Notes: generated by a model not told the origin, from the letters alone. Shown: positions 35,342 to 45,436, counted from the stretch's first letter. The stretch is 64,000 nt of DNA from Actinoalloteichus hymeniacidonis (GCF_014203365.1 NZ_JACHIS010000001.1:5146001-5210000), one strand, 5' to 3'. A program made the numbers and translations.

Positions 35342-37329
35342 CGAAACCGATGGACGCGTGTTGCGGCACCGAGCCGACCAGCAGCAACGATCACGAACCG
35401 GATCCTGTGCGGAAGGCCGTCGAACCGTGGTGGCGTGATCGTGCCCTGCTCTTACCCGTGTTCGCAGGCATCGCCTGGACAAGCGGTCTCGTCCTCGACT
35501 GGGCCGGTCTCTCGATCGCCGCGTTGACCGTCCATTCCCTCGGCCTGATCGCAGGCGCCTGGACCTTCGTTCCCGGTGCGCTACGCCTGTTGGTCACCGG
35601 TCGGGGACGTGGTCGGCTGGGCGTGAGCCTGCTGATGACCATCGCCGCGGCCGGAGCCGTCATCCTCGGGCATGTCGGGGAGGCCGCCGCGCTGGCCTTC
35701 CTATTCTCGATCGCCGAGACCCTCGAGGACCGGGCGATGGACCGGGCCCGACGCAGTCTCCGCGCGCTGTTGTCCCTGGTGCCCGAGACCGCTCGCGTGT
35801 CCCACCCGACGGGTGCGGAGACGGTGCCCGCCGAGCGAATCCGGGCCTCGGACGTCCTTCTCGTGGGCGCAGGCGAACGGGTGGCCACCGATGGCGTGAT
35901 CACCAGCGGGCGTTCCTGGCTGGACACCGCCGCGATCACCGGTGAATCCATTCCCGTCGAGGTCGGTCCCGGCGACACGGTGTCGGCCGGATCGGTCAAC
36001 GGTTCCGGCACGCTGCGGGTGACGGCGACCGCCGATGGGCGGGACAACTCGCTGACGCAGATCGTCCGGTTGGTCGAGCAGGCCCACGCGGCCAAGGGCG
36101 AGCGGGCGCGGTTGGCCGACCGCATCGCCCGACCACTGGTACCGGTCGTCCTGATCGCGGCAGCGCTGATCGCGGTATTCGGCTTCATCGTCGGCGATCC
36201 GGCGACGTGGAGCGAACGGGCACTGGTCGTCCTGGTCGCCGCCTCGCCGTGCGCGCTGGCGATCGCCGTGCCGGTGACGGTGATCTCGGCAATCGGCTCG
36301 GCCAGTGGATTCGGCGTGATCATCAAGTCCGGGGCCGCCTTCGAACAGCTCGGCACGATCCGTCGGGTGGCCTTCGACAAGACCGGCACGCTGACCCGCA
36401 ATCGTCCCGAGGTGGTCGGCGTGCACACCGCAGCCGAACACACCGAGGACGAGGTACTCGCGATGGCGGCGGCGGTGGAGGCCACGAGCAACCATCCGTT
36501 GGGCCAAGCCGTGACGGCGGCGGCGACGCAGCGACTCGAGGCGACCGAGGTGCAGGAGCATCCCGGCCACGGCCTGACCGGTGTCGTGCGCGCGAGACGA
36601 GTCCGGGTGGGCAGTCCTCGCTGGATCGACCCGCAGGCGTTGAGCGAGGCTGCGGCTGCGATGGCAGGCGAGGGAATGAGCATCGTCGTCGTCGAGATCG
36701 ACGAGCAGGTGGCCGGAGTGATCGGGGTGCGCGATCAGCTGCGGCCCGAAGCGCCCGAGGCCGTCGCCGCCCTGCACGGTCAGGGCATCGCCACGGTCAT
36801 GCTGACCGGCGACAACACCCGGACGGCACAGGCGATCGCGGCGCAGGCCGGAATCGACGAGGTACGGGCCGAGCAGCTGCCGCCGGACAAAGCCGAGTAC
36901 GTCCGCGATTCGGCTGCACGGACAGCGACGGCGATGATCGGCGACGGCATCAACGATGCGCCTGCGCTGGCATCGGCCATCGTCGGGATCGCGATGGGTG
37001 CCACCGGATCGGCGGCGGCAGTGGAATCCGCCGATGTCGCCTTCACCGGCACGGACCTGCGGCTGATCCCCGACGCACTCGCACACGCCCGTCGTGGGCG
37101 CCGCATCATGACCGGCAACATCGCACTGGCGTTGTCGATCATCGTGGTCCTGTTCCCCCTGGCGCTGTTCGGTGTGCTGGGGCTGGCCGCAGTCGTGTTG
37201 GTGCACGAGGTCGCCGAGGTAGTCGTGATCGTCAACGGTCTGCGAGCCGCTCGCATCCGACGTCCGGCCGTCCGCGCCTCCCCCGGTCCTACCTCGGCGG
37301 TGCCGGATGAGCGCAGCGAACTCGGATAG
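35338..37329 (+). CDS. heavy-metal P1B-type ATPase (CtpG/CadA-like exporter)
   Basis: 663 residues. No N-terminal HMA domain is present; instead a short cytosolic start with paired cysteines (MDACCG). TM region, actuator TGES (201-204), transmembrane metal motif SPC (303-305), phosphorylation site D347 in FDKTGTLT, and hinge GDGINDAPAL are all intact. The last helices carry VLVHEVAEVVVI. SPC rather than CPC, with the CmtR-like partner, favours a CtpG-like Cd/Pb/Zn or Co exporter over a copper pump. It overlaps the repressor gene (ATGA) and ends convergent with XRE copy 3. Confidence 0.93.
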   Translation: MTKPMDACCGTEPTSSNDHEPDPVRKAVEPWWRDRALLLPVFAGIAWTSGLVLDWAGLSIAALTVHSLGLIAGAWTFVPGALRLLVTGRGRGRLGVSLLMTIAAAGAVILGHVGEAAALAFLFSIAETLEDRAMDRARRSLRALLSLVPETARVSHPTGAETVPAERIRASDVLLVGAGERVATDGVITSGRSWLDTAAITGESIPVEVGPGDTVSAGSVNGSGTLRVTATADGRDNSLTQIVRLVEQAHAAKGERARLADRIARPLVPVVLIAAALIAVFGFIVGDPATWSERALVVLVAASPCALAIAVPVTVISAIGSASGFGVIIKSGAAFEQLGTIRRVAFDKTGTLTRNRPEVVGVHTAAEHTEDEVLAMAAAVEATSNHPLGQAVTAAATQRLEATEVQEHPGHGLTGVVRARRVRVGSPRWIDPQALSEAAAAMAGEGMSIVVVEIDEQVAGVIGVRDQLRPEAPEAVAALHGQGIATVMLTGDNTRTAQAIAAQAGIDEVRAEQLPPDKAEYVRDSAARTATAMIGDGINDAPALASAIVGIAMGATGSAAAVESADVAFTGTDLRLIPDALAHARRGRRIMTGNIALALSIIVVLFPLALFGVLGLAAVVLVHEVAEVVVIVNGLRAARIRRPAVRASPGPTSAVPDERSELG

Positions 37330-37361
37330 TCGCGCGCACTCCATGCCGTCGGCCGGGCTGG

Positions 37362-38201
37362 TCAGTGCGATACCTGGCTGCCGATCACGGACAGCACCTG
37401 AAGTCGGTCGTAGCTCTCGGTACCGGGAACGGCCGTGTAGACCAGCAGCGCGTGCGATTGGCCAGGGTCGATCAACCGCTGACAATGCAGTTCCAGGGCA
37501 CCGACGTCGGGATGGACGTAGTGTTTGACCTCGTGCGGGCGCACCCCGATCTCGTGGCCGTTCCACAACCGCCGGAACTCCTCGCTCTGCGCCAGGAGCA
37601 GTTCGGCGAGGTGCGCGGCACGGGAATCGGGGCCGCGCAGGGTGACGATCTCGCGGAGCCCCGAGGCGTACATCCGGGAGAGGAATTCGTGTTCCTCCGG
37701 CGCGTGGATCAGCCGCGAGGCCGGATCGGTGAACCACCGGTAGCCCGTGCTCCGGGCCGGCCCGGTGAAGTTGGTGGTGTCCCCGGTCAAGGCAACGCCC
37801 ATCGGGGTCTGCCGCAGGGTCTCGCCGAGTTCGGTGACGATCTCCGCCGGTGTGTCGCTCAGCCGGTCGAGAATGCGAAGCAGGCCGGGGCTGATGTGTT
37901 CGCTGAAGGCTCCCCGCGCCGGCGGGTTGTGCCCGGCAAGCCGGAACAGGTGGTCGCGTTCGTCGAGGGACAGGTGTAGTCCCAACGCGATCGCGGTGAG
38001 CATCTGGGGCGAGGGCTGCGGTCCGCGTTCCCGTTCGAGGCGCGCGTAGTAGTCGGTCGACATGTGGCACAACAGGGCGACCTCCTCCCGGCGCAGCCCA
38101 TTGGTCCTGCGCCGACGGCCACGCGGCAGACCGACGTCCTCGGGTTGCAGCGCTTCCCGCCGGGTGCGGAGGAATTCCGCCAGCCCGATGCGATCGATCA
38201 C
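37362..38201 (-). CDS. XRE-family regulator with MmyB-like domain (copy 3)
   Basis: 279 residues from a GTG with AAGGAG six nt upstream. The HTH contains TNGLRREEVALLCHMSTDYY and ARLERERGP. The MmyB-like domain contains GYRWFTDPASRLIH, WNGHEIGVRPHEVKHYVH and LVYTAVPGTESYDRL. It is divergent from the SDR gene. The gap holds two outward-facing copies of a roughly 30-bp element, one in front of each gene. A third copy precedes the mpaB-like gene at 47042-48223, so all three may answer to this regulator. Confidence 0.9.
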   Translation of the reverse strand: MIDRIGLAEFLRTRREALQPEDVGLPRGRRRRTNGLRREEVALLCHMSTDYYARLERERGPQPSPQMLTAIALGLHLSLDERDHLFRLAGHNPPARGAFSEHISPGLLRILDRLSDTPAEIVTELGETLRQTPMGVALTGDTTNFTGPARSTGYRWFTDPASRLIHAPEEHEFLSRMYASGLREIVTLRGPDSRAAHLAELLLAQSEEFRRLWNGHEIGVRPHEVKHYVHPDVGALELHCQRLIDPGQSHALLVYTAVPGTESYDRLQVLSVIGSQVSH

Positions 38202-38246
38202 TCGCTTCTCCTTCTCGAGTACTGCCCTCGTTGCTACCGCGTGCGC

Positions 38247-38276
38247 GCCGAGATAACCACGGACCGCCGATCCCCC
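38247..38276 (-). promoter_or_regulatory. shared GGGGATC-N6-CCGTGGTT element, copy A (before XRE copy 3)
   Basis: Reading on the minus strand, it contains GGGGATC, six bases, CCGTGGTT, then ATCTCGGC, and ends 45 bp before the regulator's GTG. It matches copy C at 26 of 30 positions and copy B at 23 of 30. Confidence 0.6.
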
Positions 38277-38306
38277 CATGTCCTGCGCAGGGACGACCTC
38301 GGGAGC

Positions 38307-38336
38307 CGGGGATCAGCAGGCCGTGGTTAGCGCCGC
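38307..38336 (+). promoter_or_regulatory. shared GGGGATC-N6-CCGTGGTT element, copy B (before the SDR gene)
   Basis: Plus-strand copy, 30 bp from copy A and facing the opposite way, towards the SDR gene whose start is 148 bp on. The fifteen core bases are identical to the other copies and the six-base gap length is conserved. Confidence 0.55.
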
Positions 38337-38484
38337 GCAGCCCGCCGAAGATCGATGGCGGGGTCGGACCGCGAACACCTCGTCGACGGGTCGACCGGCT
38401 CTCGGAGTCCGGTTCCCCGCGATTGGGTCCAGGCGCTGCCGGCAAACCCCGACACAGCGAATCGTCATGACAAGGAGCAGCACC

Positions 38485-39429
38485 ATGGCACGCCGAACCA
38501 TCGACATCACGATCCCCGATCTGACCGGGAAACGCGCGCTCGTCACCGGTGCCAGCGACGGGATGGGACTGGGAATCGCCGCCCGCCTGGCCGAGGCAGG
38601 CGCGGAGGTGATCATGCCGGTTCGCAACCGGGGCAAGGGCGAGCGGGCGATCAACCGCATCCGCAAGACCGCTCCGGACGCGAAGCTCGAACTGGCCAGC
38701 CTCGACCTGTCCTCGCTGGACTCGGTCGCCGCACTCGGCGAGGGGCTGCGCGCCGCCGGTCGGCCCATCCACCTACTGATCAACAACGCGGGTGTGATGC
38801 AACCGCCTGACCGGCAGACCACGGCCGACGGCTTCGAGATTCAATTCGGTACCAACCACCTGGGTCACGTCGCCCTCGTCGGCGCGCTGCTGCCCCTGCT
38901 GCGGGCGGGCCGGGCGCGGGTGACCTCGCAGATCAGCATCGCGGCCCGCAGCGGCCGCATCAACTGGGACGACCTGAACTGGGAGCAGGGCTACCACGGA
39001 CAACGCGCCTACAGTCAGTCCAAGATCGCCTTCGGACTCTTCGGCCTGGAACTCGACCGCCGCAGCAGGACCCACGGCTGGGGCATCACCAGCAACCTCT
39101 CCCATCCCGGGGTGGCCCCGACCAGCCTGCTCGCCGCCCGCCCCGAACTCGGCCGCAGCGAGGACACCCCACAGATCCGGATGATTCGCAGGCTCTCGGA
39201 ACGCGGCATCCTGCTGGGCACCGTCGAGACCGCGAAACTGCCCGCGCTGCTGGCGGCGACCAGCCCCGATGCCCAGGGCGGCACCCTCTACGGGCCCAGC
39301 GGCATCGGCAACCTCGGTGGTCCGCCCGCGCAGCATCGGCTGTACGCGCCGCTGCGCAGCGTCGAGGAGGCCGCCCGGGTCTGGGACGTCTCCGTGCAGC
39401 TCGCCAACTGCACGTTCCCCGTCGCCTGA
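38485..39429 (+). CDS. short-chain dehydrogenase/reductase (retinol-dehydrogenase-like)
   Basis: 314 residues. The cofactor motif [10 protein letters not shown] lies at 21-30, NNAGVMQPP follows, and the catalytic residues are in [10 protein letters not shown] and YSQSKIA. The long C-terminal region ([21 protein letters not shown] onward) matches the SDR subgroup related to WW-domain oxidoreductase/retinol dehydrogenase. I chose the second ATG because AAGGAG sits seven nt before it; an upstream ATG at 38467 is the alternative. It is divergent from XRE copy 3 and probably controlled by it. Confidence 0.92.
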   Translation: MARRTIDITIPDLTGKRALVTGASDGMGLGIAARLAEAGAEVIMPVRNRGKGERAINRIRKTAPDAKLELASLDLSSLDSVAALGEGLRAAGRPIHLLINNAGVMQPPDRQTTADGFEIQFGTNHLGHVALVGALLPLLRAGRARVTSQISIAARSGRINWDDLNWEQGYHGQRAYSQSKIAFGLFGLELDRRSRTHGWGITSNLSHPGVAPTSLLAARPELGRSEDTPQIRMIRRLSERGILLGTVETAKLPALLAATSPDAQGGTLYGPSGIGNLGGPPAQHRLYAPLRSVEEAARVWDVSVQLANCTFPVA

Positions 39430-39528
39430 CCCCGGCGCTTCGGCCAACCCGTAGGACGACGCCCAGCACCGGAGTCCCGAAGATCGCGGCCGTCGACTCC
39501 GAGAGGGCGTCGCATCGGCAGGCTTCCG

Positions 39529-42054
39529 CTAGCCGAGTGGGCCGGGATCCGTCGTCAACAGCGGCAACCCTGCGGCATGGCGACGCAGGAACGTCGCGGT
39601 CGCCGTGTCGGCCTTCGCGACGGTATCGACGGTGCCCGCCGCGACGACTGCGCCACCGTTGGGCCCGGCGCCCGGTCCCAGGTCGATCACCCAGTCCGCC
39701 GAGGCCACGACGGGGATGTCGTGTTCGGCCACCACGACGGTGTTGCCCGAGTCGAGCAGCATGTCGAGCGCGTTCACCACCCGTTGGACGTCGGAGGGAT
39801 GCAGGCCGGCGGTGGGCTCGTCCAGGATGACCAGACCGGCCTGACGACTCGCCGCACCGCGTTGGATGGCGGCCGCCAGTTTCAACCGCTGCGCCTCGCC
39901 ACCGGACAGTTCGGTGGCGCTCTGGCCGAGTCGGAGGTAACCCAGCCCGACTCGGTACAGCGCGTCGAGGGTCTCCGCGAGCTGGTGCGGTGTCGGAAAA
40001 CGTTCGACGGCCTCGGCGACGGTCAGCTCCAACACCTGGTCGATGGTCATCCCCCGGTACTGGATGCGCAGCGCCTCCGGTGCGTAGCGCCGCCCATCGC
40101 AGGTATCGCAGACCACCCACACATCCGGCAGGAAGTGCATGTCGACCAACTTTCGACCGTGGCCCGAGCATGTCGCGCACCGGCCGCCGTCGGCGGTGTT
40201 GAAGCTGAACCAGGACGCCGTCACTCCGAGTTCGCGGGCCGCATCCGTCTCGGCGAATAACCGGCGGATGCTGTCGAAGGCCTTGCTGTAGGTGGCTGGA
40301 TTGGACCGAGGGGTTCGGCCCAACGGTTCTTGATCGGCCACCGCGACCCAGCCGAAGGCCTCGATTCCGGTCACTTCGCGCACGACATCGGTCGCCGTTT
40401 CGGCCAGCGCTGCCTGCACGCCGGTCGCCAACGCCCCGAGCAGGCTGCTCTTGCCGCTGCCGCTCACCCCGGTGAGGCAGGTGAGCCTGTTGACGGGCAG
40501 CCGCACCAGATCCGAGGTCACGTTGTGCGACCGCAGGCCGTGCAACCCCAACCAGCCGGTGGCGGTGTCGATCGATCTGTGGACGCGGCGCAGTCGAGGT
40601 CCCGCACCGGACAGATACCGGCCGGTCACCGACTCCGGGTGGTCGACTACGGCGGCGGGCGGCCCCGACACCAGGACCTCGCCGCCGTGGCTGCCCGCCC
40701 CCGGGCCGAGATCGATCACCCAGTCGGCCTTGGCGATCAGCTCGGGATCATGCTCGACCAACAGCACCGTGTTGCCCGCCGCGCGCAACTCCAGGGCGAT
40801 GTCGAGCAGCTGTGCCTTGTCCGCCGGGTGCAGGCCGGTTCCCGGCTCGTCCAGCACGAAGGTGAGGTCGCTGAGTTCGGTGCTCAGCTGCGCGGCGAGT
40901 CTGCTGCGTTGCAGTTCGCCGCCCGACAAGGATGCCGCGTTCCTGGACAGCTGCAGATGGGCCAGCCCAAGCCGATCGAGGACGCCGAGTCGTCGATCGA
41001 GGTCCTGCAACAGCGGTTCGCCGACCTCGCGATGTCGAAGGTCGAGCTCGTCGGTCACCTGTGCCGTCCAGTCCCGCACCCGCCGGACCTCCACCGCCAA
41101 CAGTTCGGGATAGCTCAACCCGCCCAGCCGCACCGATCGGGCCGCCTGGTCGTACCCGCTGCCCCCGCAGGTCACGCAGGGCTGCTTGCGCAGGTACGGC
41201 AGGTATCGCTGCTTGGCGTTGGCGGTCTGCGCGTTGACGAACACCCGCTCCACCTCGGCCAGCGCGCCGCGCAGCGGTTGGCTGGAGGTGTAGGTCATGT
41301 GGGCCGTCTCGTTGCGGTTCGGCAGCGCGACCGTCGCCTCGATGCTCTCCGACCCGGTGCCGTACAGCACGCAGTTGCGGAACTCCGCAGGCAAGGACTG
41401 CCACGGCAGGCTCAGATCCACCCCCCGCTGCTGAGCGAGCGCCGGGATGAACGCGTGCTCGCCGGACCGCCATTTCGCGTACCAGGGCGAGGCGCCCTCG
41501 AAGAGCGGTAACGCGGGCTGCGTAATGATCAGATCTTCCTGAGCCTGCCAGCGTCCGCCGACCCCGTGGCAGTCCGCGCAACCGCCTTCCGGTGTGCCGC
41601 GGTCGAAGTGCGCGGTGGTCAGCAGGCCCGATGCTTCGGGACCTGCGTCGATGGCGGGTAGCCGCGAGTACAGCAGTCCCAGGTGTCCGTCGATGCCGGT
41701 CATCGTCGCGACCGTGGACCTCGGGTTGCGGTTCAGCCGCCGTTGGTCCACCGCGAGGGTGGCGCCGAGGCCGAGGACACGATCGACCCTGGGCCGGTTC
41801 CGCTGGGTGATGTACTGGCGCACGAACGGCGAGAGGCCCTCCAGATACCGCAGTTGGGCCTCGTTGTGCAGGGTGTCGATGGCCAGCGAGGTCTTGCCGC
41901 TGCCACTGACCCCGGTGAAGGCGACGAGTCGTCCCTTCGGGATGCGCACCGACACGTCGCGCAGGTTGTTGGTCCGCGCGCCCACCACCTCGATGAGGCC
42001 GCGCTCGCCCTGCGCGGCCGAAACCTCGGCCTGGGCGGTGATCGACCCGGTCAT
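39529..42054 (-). CDS. UvrA-like excinuclease ATPase (UvrA2 class)
   Basis: 841 residues, shorter than the roughly 950 of housekeeping UvrA. It carries two ATPase modules, with Walker [10 protein letters not shown] (48-56) and later GVSGSGKSS, and signatures [12 protein letters not shown] and [12 protein letters not shown]. Zinc-type cysteine pairs are at [27 protein letters not shown] and CDTCDGRRY. The reduced length fits UvrA2 proteins, which lack the UvrB-binding region and are associated with resistance to DNA-damaging compounds. Its ATG overlaps the stop of the pyridoxamine-oxidase-fold gene, so the two form an operon under a strong upstream dyad. Confidence 0.88.
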   Translation of the reverse strand: MTGSITAQAEVSAAQGERGLIEVVGARTNNLRDVSVRIPKGRLVAFTGVSGSGKTSLAIDTLHNEAQLRYLEGLSPFVRQYITQRNRPRVDRVLGLGATLAVDQRRLNRNPRSTVATMTGIDGHLGLLYSRLPAIDAGPEASGLLTTAHFDRGTPEGGCADCHGVGGRWQAQEDLIITQPALPLFEGASPWYAKWRSGEHAFIPALAQQRGVDLSLPWQSLPAEFRNCVLYGTGSESIEATVALPNRNETAHMTYTSSQPLRGALAEVERVFVNAQTANAKQRYLPYLRKQPCVTCGGSGYDQAARSVRLGGLSYPELLAVEVRRVRDWTAQVTDELDLRHREVGEPLLQDLDRRLGVLDRLGLAHLQLSRNAASLSGGELQRSRLAAQLSTELSDLTFVLDEPGTGLHPADKAQLLDIALELRAAGNTVLLVEHDPELIAKADWVIDLGPGAGSHGGEVLVSGPPAAVVDHPESVTGRYLSGAGPRLRRVHRSIDTATGWLGLHGLRSHNVTSDLVRLPVNRLTCLTGVSGSGKSSLLGALATGVQAALAETATDVVREVTGIEAFGWVAVADQEPLGRTPRSNPATYSKAFDSIRRLFAETDAARELGVTASWFSFNTADGGRCATCSGHGRKLVDMHFLPDVWVVCDTCDGRRYAPEALRIQYRGMTIDQVLELTVAEAVERFPTPHQLAETLDALYRVGLGYLRLGQSATELSGGEAQRLKLAAAIQRGAASRQAGLVILDEPTAGLHPSDVQRVVNALDMLLDSGNTVVVAEHDIPVVASADWVIDLGPGAGPNGGAVVAAGTVDTVAKADTATATFLRRHAAGLPLLTTDPGPLG

Positions 42055-42587
42055 GCCCACGCGCCCTGGTCGGCCACCAGCTTGGTGATGTCGGGTGCGT
42101 ACGCGGTCATCCAGTGCGGATCCAACCGGTAGTAGACGACTTCCGACTCCCAATCGAAGGCGTCCGACCCGTAGAACTCCTGGAGGTACGCGCGCAGGTA
42201 CGGCCAATCGGCAGCCGGTTCGCCGCCTGCCGGGTTGAGGACCTGCACGGTGCCGTGGGTGAACACGCCCAGTTCCTCACCCCGCAGATGCGCGGCGCTG
42301 ACGGCGGGCCGCGCGGCCAGATGGCGGGCCTTGGCGGCGGTGGGCGCGGTGCCGAAGTACCACTTCCCGTGCAGGAAATGCCCGTCCACCGCACTGATCC
42401 TCGGCTCGCCCTTCGCCGTCACCGTGGACAGCGCCAAGGTGCACATGCCGGTGAGCACCTCGGTGAGCTGCACGGCGGTCGGGGTGCTGTCGGTGTTGAT
42501 GATCGAACGCAGGTGTGCGGTGGACCGGGACAGCGAGGCGTCCAGCAGTCCTTGCAGCTCATCGAGGTCCCGTGTTGTCTCGCGCAT
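42051..42587 (-). CDS. pyridoxamine 5'-phosphate oxidase-fold (flavin/F420-binding type) protein
   Basis: 178 residues from the ATG preceded by GAAGG; earlier ATGs at 42605 and 42668 lack such a site. The split-barrel core is visible in CTLALSTVTAKGEPRISAVD and GKWYFGTAPTAAKARHLAA. Such proteins bind FMN, F420 or haem and reduce or degrade small molecules; the cofactor cannot be fixed here. It is first in an operon with the UvrA-like gene (ATGA overlap). That pairing suggests a detoxifying enzyme working alongside damage recognition, as inference. Confidence 0.8.
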   Translation of the reverse strand: MRETTRDLDELQGLLDASLSRSTAHLRSIINTDSTPTAVQLTEVLTGMCTLALSTVTAKGEPRISAVDGHFLHGKWYFGTAPTAAKARHLAARPAVSAAHLRGEELGVFTHGTVQVLNPAGGEPAADWPYLRAYLQEFYGSDAFDWESEVVYYRLDPHWMTAYAPDITKLVADQGAWA

Positions 42588-42659
42588 CGAACACCCTTCG
42601 TCCATCGGTAGGTCCGCGGCCGACGGCAGGCGTCGACCACCGGTCATCCTCGACGCGAG

Positions 42660-42680
42660 ACCTGACATCTACTGTCAGGT
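42660..42680. promoter_or_regulatory. ACCTGACA-N5-TGTCAGGT operator before the PNPOx/uvrA2 operon
   Basis: Perfect 8-bp arms, 73 bp upstream of the chosen start of the first gene. It looks like a site for a dimeric repressor such as TetR or MarR. No such regulator gene is adjacent, so the binder is unknown. Confidence 0.6.
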
Positions 42681-42768
42681 TTCCCGACGTGTTTTCTCGG
42701 CCGTCCTCATCACCCTGGGCCTGCTCGCCCCGACCCGCGAATCCCGACGAACGCCGCAGCCGGCGCGT

Positions 42769-43806
42769 TTACCCCGCCGCGCGATCGGCCGGGACGCGAC
42801 GACGTAGCCAGGCCGCCCGCAGACTCGGCGGCACGAAGGCGACATCGACCGGCCCGAGATCGGTGCCGGGCGGCACGATCTCATCGATGCGATCGAGTAG
42901 GTCGTCGTCCAGCGAGGTGCCGACGCCCGCCAGCAGGTCGTCCAGCTGGGTCATCGTGCGCGGTCCGATGATCGCCGAGGTGACCGCCGGATGGGCGATG
43001 ACGAAGGCCAGTGCGAGGTGTGGCAGCGGCACCCCGGCCTGCTCGGCGACCGGGATGAGCGCTTCGACGGCATCGAGTTTGCGCTCGTCGGTCATGTGCT
43101 TGGGCGCCCATCGCAGGCGCGAGGCCGAGGCAGCCTCGCCGCCCTGCTTGCGAAAGCGGCCGGTGAGCAACCCCATCGACAACGGACTCCACACCAGCGT
43201 GCCGAGGCCGTAGCGTTCGCAGATCGGCAGGATCTCGCGTTCGATGCCTCGGTTGAGGATCGAGTAGTGCGGCTGTTCGCTGCGGTATCGAGCCAGCCCG
43301 CGCCGCTGAGACACCCATTGAGCCTCGACGATCTCCGAGGCGACCAGGTTGGAGTGCCCGATGGCCCGCACCTTGCCCGAACGGAGCAGGTCGGTCAGCG
43401 CGCCGAGCGTCTCCTCGTGGTCGGTGTCCGGATCGGGGTGGTGGAGTTGGTAGAGGTCGAGGTGATCGACCCCGAGTCGGCGCAGCGAGCCCTCGACGGC
43501 CTCGACGATCCACCGACGTGAACCGCCCTGCTGGTTGGCGCCCGGCCCCATCGGGCCGCTGAACTTGGTGGCGAGGACGACGTCGTCGCGTCGGCCCCGC
43601 AGCGCCTTACCGACGATCTCCTCGGATTCCCCGTCGCCGCCGTAGACGTCGGCGGTGTCGATGGTGTTGATCCCGGCGTCGAGCGCGCGGTGGATGATCC
43701 GCACGCAGTCGTCGTGGTCGGTGTTGCCCGCCCGGCCGAACATCATGGTGCCCAGCGCGTAGGGGGTGACCTGGATGCCGGTCCGTCCGAGTGGTCGAGT
43801 GCGCAC
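42769..43806 (-). CDS. aldo/keto reductase
   Basis: 345 residues, a TIM-barrel NADPH reductase. The catalytic tetrad is visible: D50 and Y55 in NTIDTADVYGG, K81 in LATKFSG, and H122 in LYQLHHPDP. The cofactor region IPVAEQAGVPLPHLALAFVI and IIGPRTMTQLDD matches the YhdN/L-glyceraldehyde reductase-like group. It lies 69 bp downstream of the WYL regulator gene at 43876, on the same strand. They may be co-transcribed. Substrate unknown. Confidence 0.93.
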   Translation of the reverse strand: MRTRPLGRTGIQVTPYALGTMMFGRAGNTDHDDCVRIIHRALDAGINTIDTADVYGGDGESEEIVGKALRGRRDDVVLATKFSGPMGPGANQQGGSRRWIVEAVEGSLRRLGVDHLDLYQLHHPDPDTDHEETLGALTDLLRSGKVRAIGHSNLVASEIVEAQWVSQRRGLARYRSEQPHYSILNRGIEREILPICERYGLGTLVWSPLSMGLLTGRFRKQGGEAASASRLRWAPKHMTDERKLDAVEALIPVAEQAGVPLPHLALAFVIAHPAVTSAIIGPRTMTQLDDLLAGVGTSLDDDLLDRIDEIVPPGTDLGPVDVAFVPPSLRAAWLRRRVPADRAAG

Positions 43807-43875
43807 GAGGTTTCTCCTCCGATGGCTTCGCGGTTCTCGCGCACTCTGTCGGCGGTACCGGTCATCTGACGTCCG

Positions 43876-44853
43876 CTACCGACGGTGTCTTTCCGCCGCA
43901 TCGGCGAAGCGCTGCGCGAGCAATCGGAAGGCGTCGGCGAGTTCGACGGGCGCCACCTCGGTGATGGCGACCTCGAAACGACCGATCGAAGCGGCCAGGG
44001 CCTGCCAGGACCACGACCCGGTGATCAGCCTGCACCGGTCGGGTCCGAGTTCCTCGACAATGCCGTCCGGTACGAAGGGCGCGACCCGATCCGCAGGCAG
44101 CTCCAGGACGACCTCGCCCGTGCAGGGCCACCTGTTGCCCCGATCCGAGCCCTTGAAGCGAGCGGCGAGGAATTCGCGCACGTCACCACCCGGCACGGTG
44201 CGCGGGGTGAAACGCGGACCGGTGGGGACCCGGGGCGTCAACCGGTCCAGCCGATACACCCGCCAATCCTCGGCGTCGAGGTCCCAGGCGACGAGGTACC
44301 AGCGTCCGGCACCGAGCACGACGTGATGCGGCTCGACCCGCCGCCGAGCCGGTGCGGCCGACGCATCGCGCCCGACCGAGACGTAGTCGAACCGCAGGAT
44401 CTCGCGCGCCCGGACCGCCGTGCTCACGGCGATGAGCACCTCGGCGTCGACCGAGGTCCCGGCGTCGGCGGGCAGGGTCGTGAAGGTCATCGCGTCGATC
44501 CGGTGCCGCAGTCTGGCCGGCATCACCTGCCGCACGGTCTGCAATGCACGCAGCGCCGTCTCGCCGTCGGCCGCGCCCGAGGCAGCGGCGGCCTGCAGGG
44601 CGACGGCGAGCGCGACCGCCTGGTCGTCGTCGAACAACAACGGCGGCAGCTCCGAACCCGCATCGAGTCGATAGCCGCCGTCCGGGCCCTTGATCGCCAC
44701 GATCCGATAGCCGAGTTCGCGCAGCTGGTCGATATCGCGGCGCATCGTGCGGTCGCTGATCTTCAACCGCTCGGACAGCACCCGGCCCGGCCAGTCACGC
44801 CGAGTCTGCAACAGCGACAGCAGCTTCAGCATCCGCGACGGTGATCCGGCCAT
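43876..44853 (-). CDS. YafY-type HTH/WYL-domain transcriptional regulator (copy 1)
   Basis: 325 residues from the ATG giving MAGSPSRMLKLLSLLQ; the open frame further upstream belongs to no family. The N-terminal HTH11 is RVLSERLKISDRTMRRDIDQ, the middle WYL domain contains RRRVEPHHVVLGAGRWYLVAWD, and a WCX domain lies at the C-terminus. WYL domains bind ligands, including nucleotides. It is divergent from the VOC protein gene and followed by the aldo/keto reductase. No strong dyad was found in the 114-bp gap. Confidence 0.9.
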   Translation of the reverse strand: MAGSPSRMLKLLSLLQTRRDWPGRVLSERLKISDRTMRRDIDQLRELGYRIVAIKGPDGGYRLDAGSELPPLLFDDDQAVALAVALQAAAASGAADGETALRALQTVRQVMPARLRHRIDAMTFTTLPADAGTSVDAEVLIAVSTAVRAREILRFDYVSVGRDASAAPARRRVEPHHVVLGAGRWYLVAWDLDAEDWRVYRLDRLTPRVPTGPRFTPRTVPGGDVREFLAARFKGSDRGNRWPCTGEVVLELPADRVAPFVPDGIVEELGPDRCRLITGSWSWQALAASIGRFEVAITEVAPVELADAFRLLAQRFADAAERHRR

Positions 44854-44967
44854 GTCACCGATTCTGGCAGAGAAGCGGACGCGATATGACCGGTACTGGT
44901 GTGAAGCTGCTCGGCGAGCGGGGAAGACCACCGGCTCGCAGACCCGAGAACAAGGAAGAAATCCGAC

Positions 44968-45387
44968 ATGAGCGTCAACGTCACACCGCACCTGAACTTC
45001 CGAGGCGACGCCCGGAAGGCGCTGGAGTTCTACCAGTCCGTGTTCGGCGGCAAGCTGGTGATCGCGGCCTACTCCGACATGGGCAACACCGACCCCGCCA
45101 CCGCCGACCACGTCAGCTTCGGCCAGCTCACCGCCGAGAACGGCTTCAGCGTCATGGCCTACGACGTCTACCCACACCTGGAGTGGGACCAGGGCAAGGA
45201 CCCGTTCTTCGTGTCCGTTCGAGGCACCGACACGGCCGAGTTGCAGGGCTACTGGGACAAGCTCGTCGACGGCGCCGAGGTGAAGCAGCCCCTCGGCCCC
45301 TCGGAGTGGGCGCCGCTCTACGGCCAGCTCACCGACCGCTTCGGCATCACCTGGGTGTTGGACATCGCGGTCGCCTACCCCGCCTGA
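44968..45387 (+). CDS. VOC/PhnB-family protein (glyoxalase fold)
   Basis: 139 residues. The opening VTPHLNFRGDARKALEFYQSVFGGKLV is diagnostic of PhnB-like VOC proteins; a second beta-alpha-beta unit ends with YGQLTDRFGITWVLDI. Most members bind metal and act on, or bind, small toxic metabolites; no precise reaction can be assigned. AAGGAAG precedes the start. It is divergent from WYL regulator copy 1 and closed by a strong hairpin. Confidence 0.88.
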   Translation: MSVNVTPHLNFRGDARKALEFYQSVFGGKLVIAAYSDMGNTDPATADHVSFGQLTAENGFSVMAYDVYPHLEWDQGKDPFFVSVRGTDTAELQGYWDKLVDGAEVKQPLGPSEWAPLYGQLTDRFGITWVLDIAVAYPA

Positions 45388-45403
45388 TCGGCGTCGACAA
45401 CTG

Positions 45404-45436
45404 CGGCCGCCGCGACCAACTTGGTCGCGGCGGCCG
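45404..45436. terminator. bidirectional terminator hairpin
   Basis: Perfect 16-bp complementary arms CGGCCGCCGCGACCAA / TTGGTCGCGGCGGCCG separated by one base; the central AACTT region would form the loop. It lies between the convergent VOC and WYL regulator genes. Confidence 0.8.

Noticed and set aside
34917-37329. Metal-resistance genes as part of a mobile island
   Set aside because: No integrase, transposase, flanking repeats or visible base-composition change. The unit looks resident.
35701-38772. Minus-strand frame of about 1000 codons
   Set aside because: It lies opposite the P-type ATPase and crosses XRE copy 3 and the SDR in another frame. The product is arginine/proline-rich with no family match.
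39430-39528. CGGAGTC...GACTCCG repeat as a terminator between the SDR and uvrA2-like genes
   Set aside because: Only 7-bp arms with a loop of about 15 nt and a mismatched extension; too weak to list.
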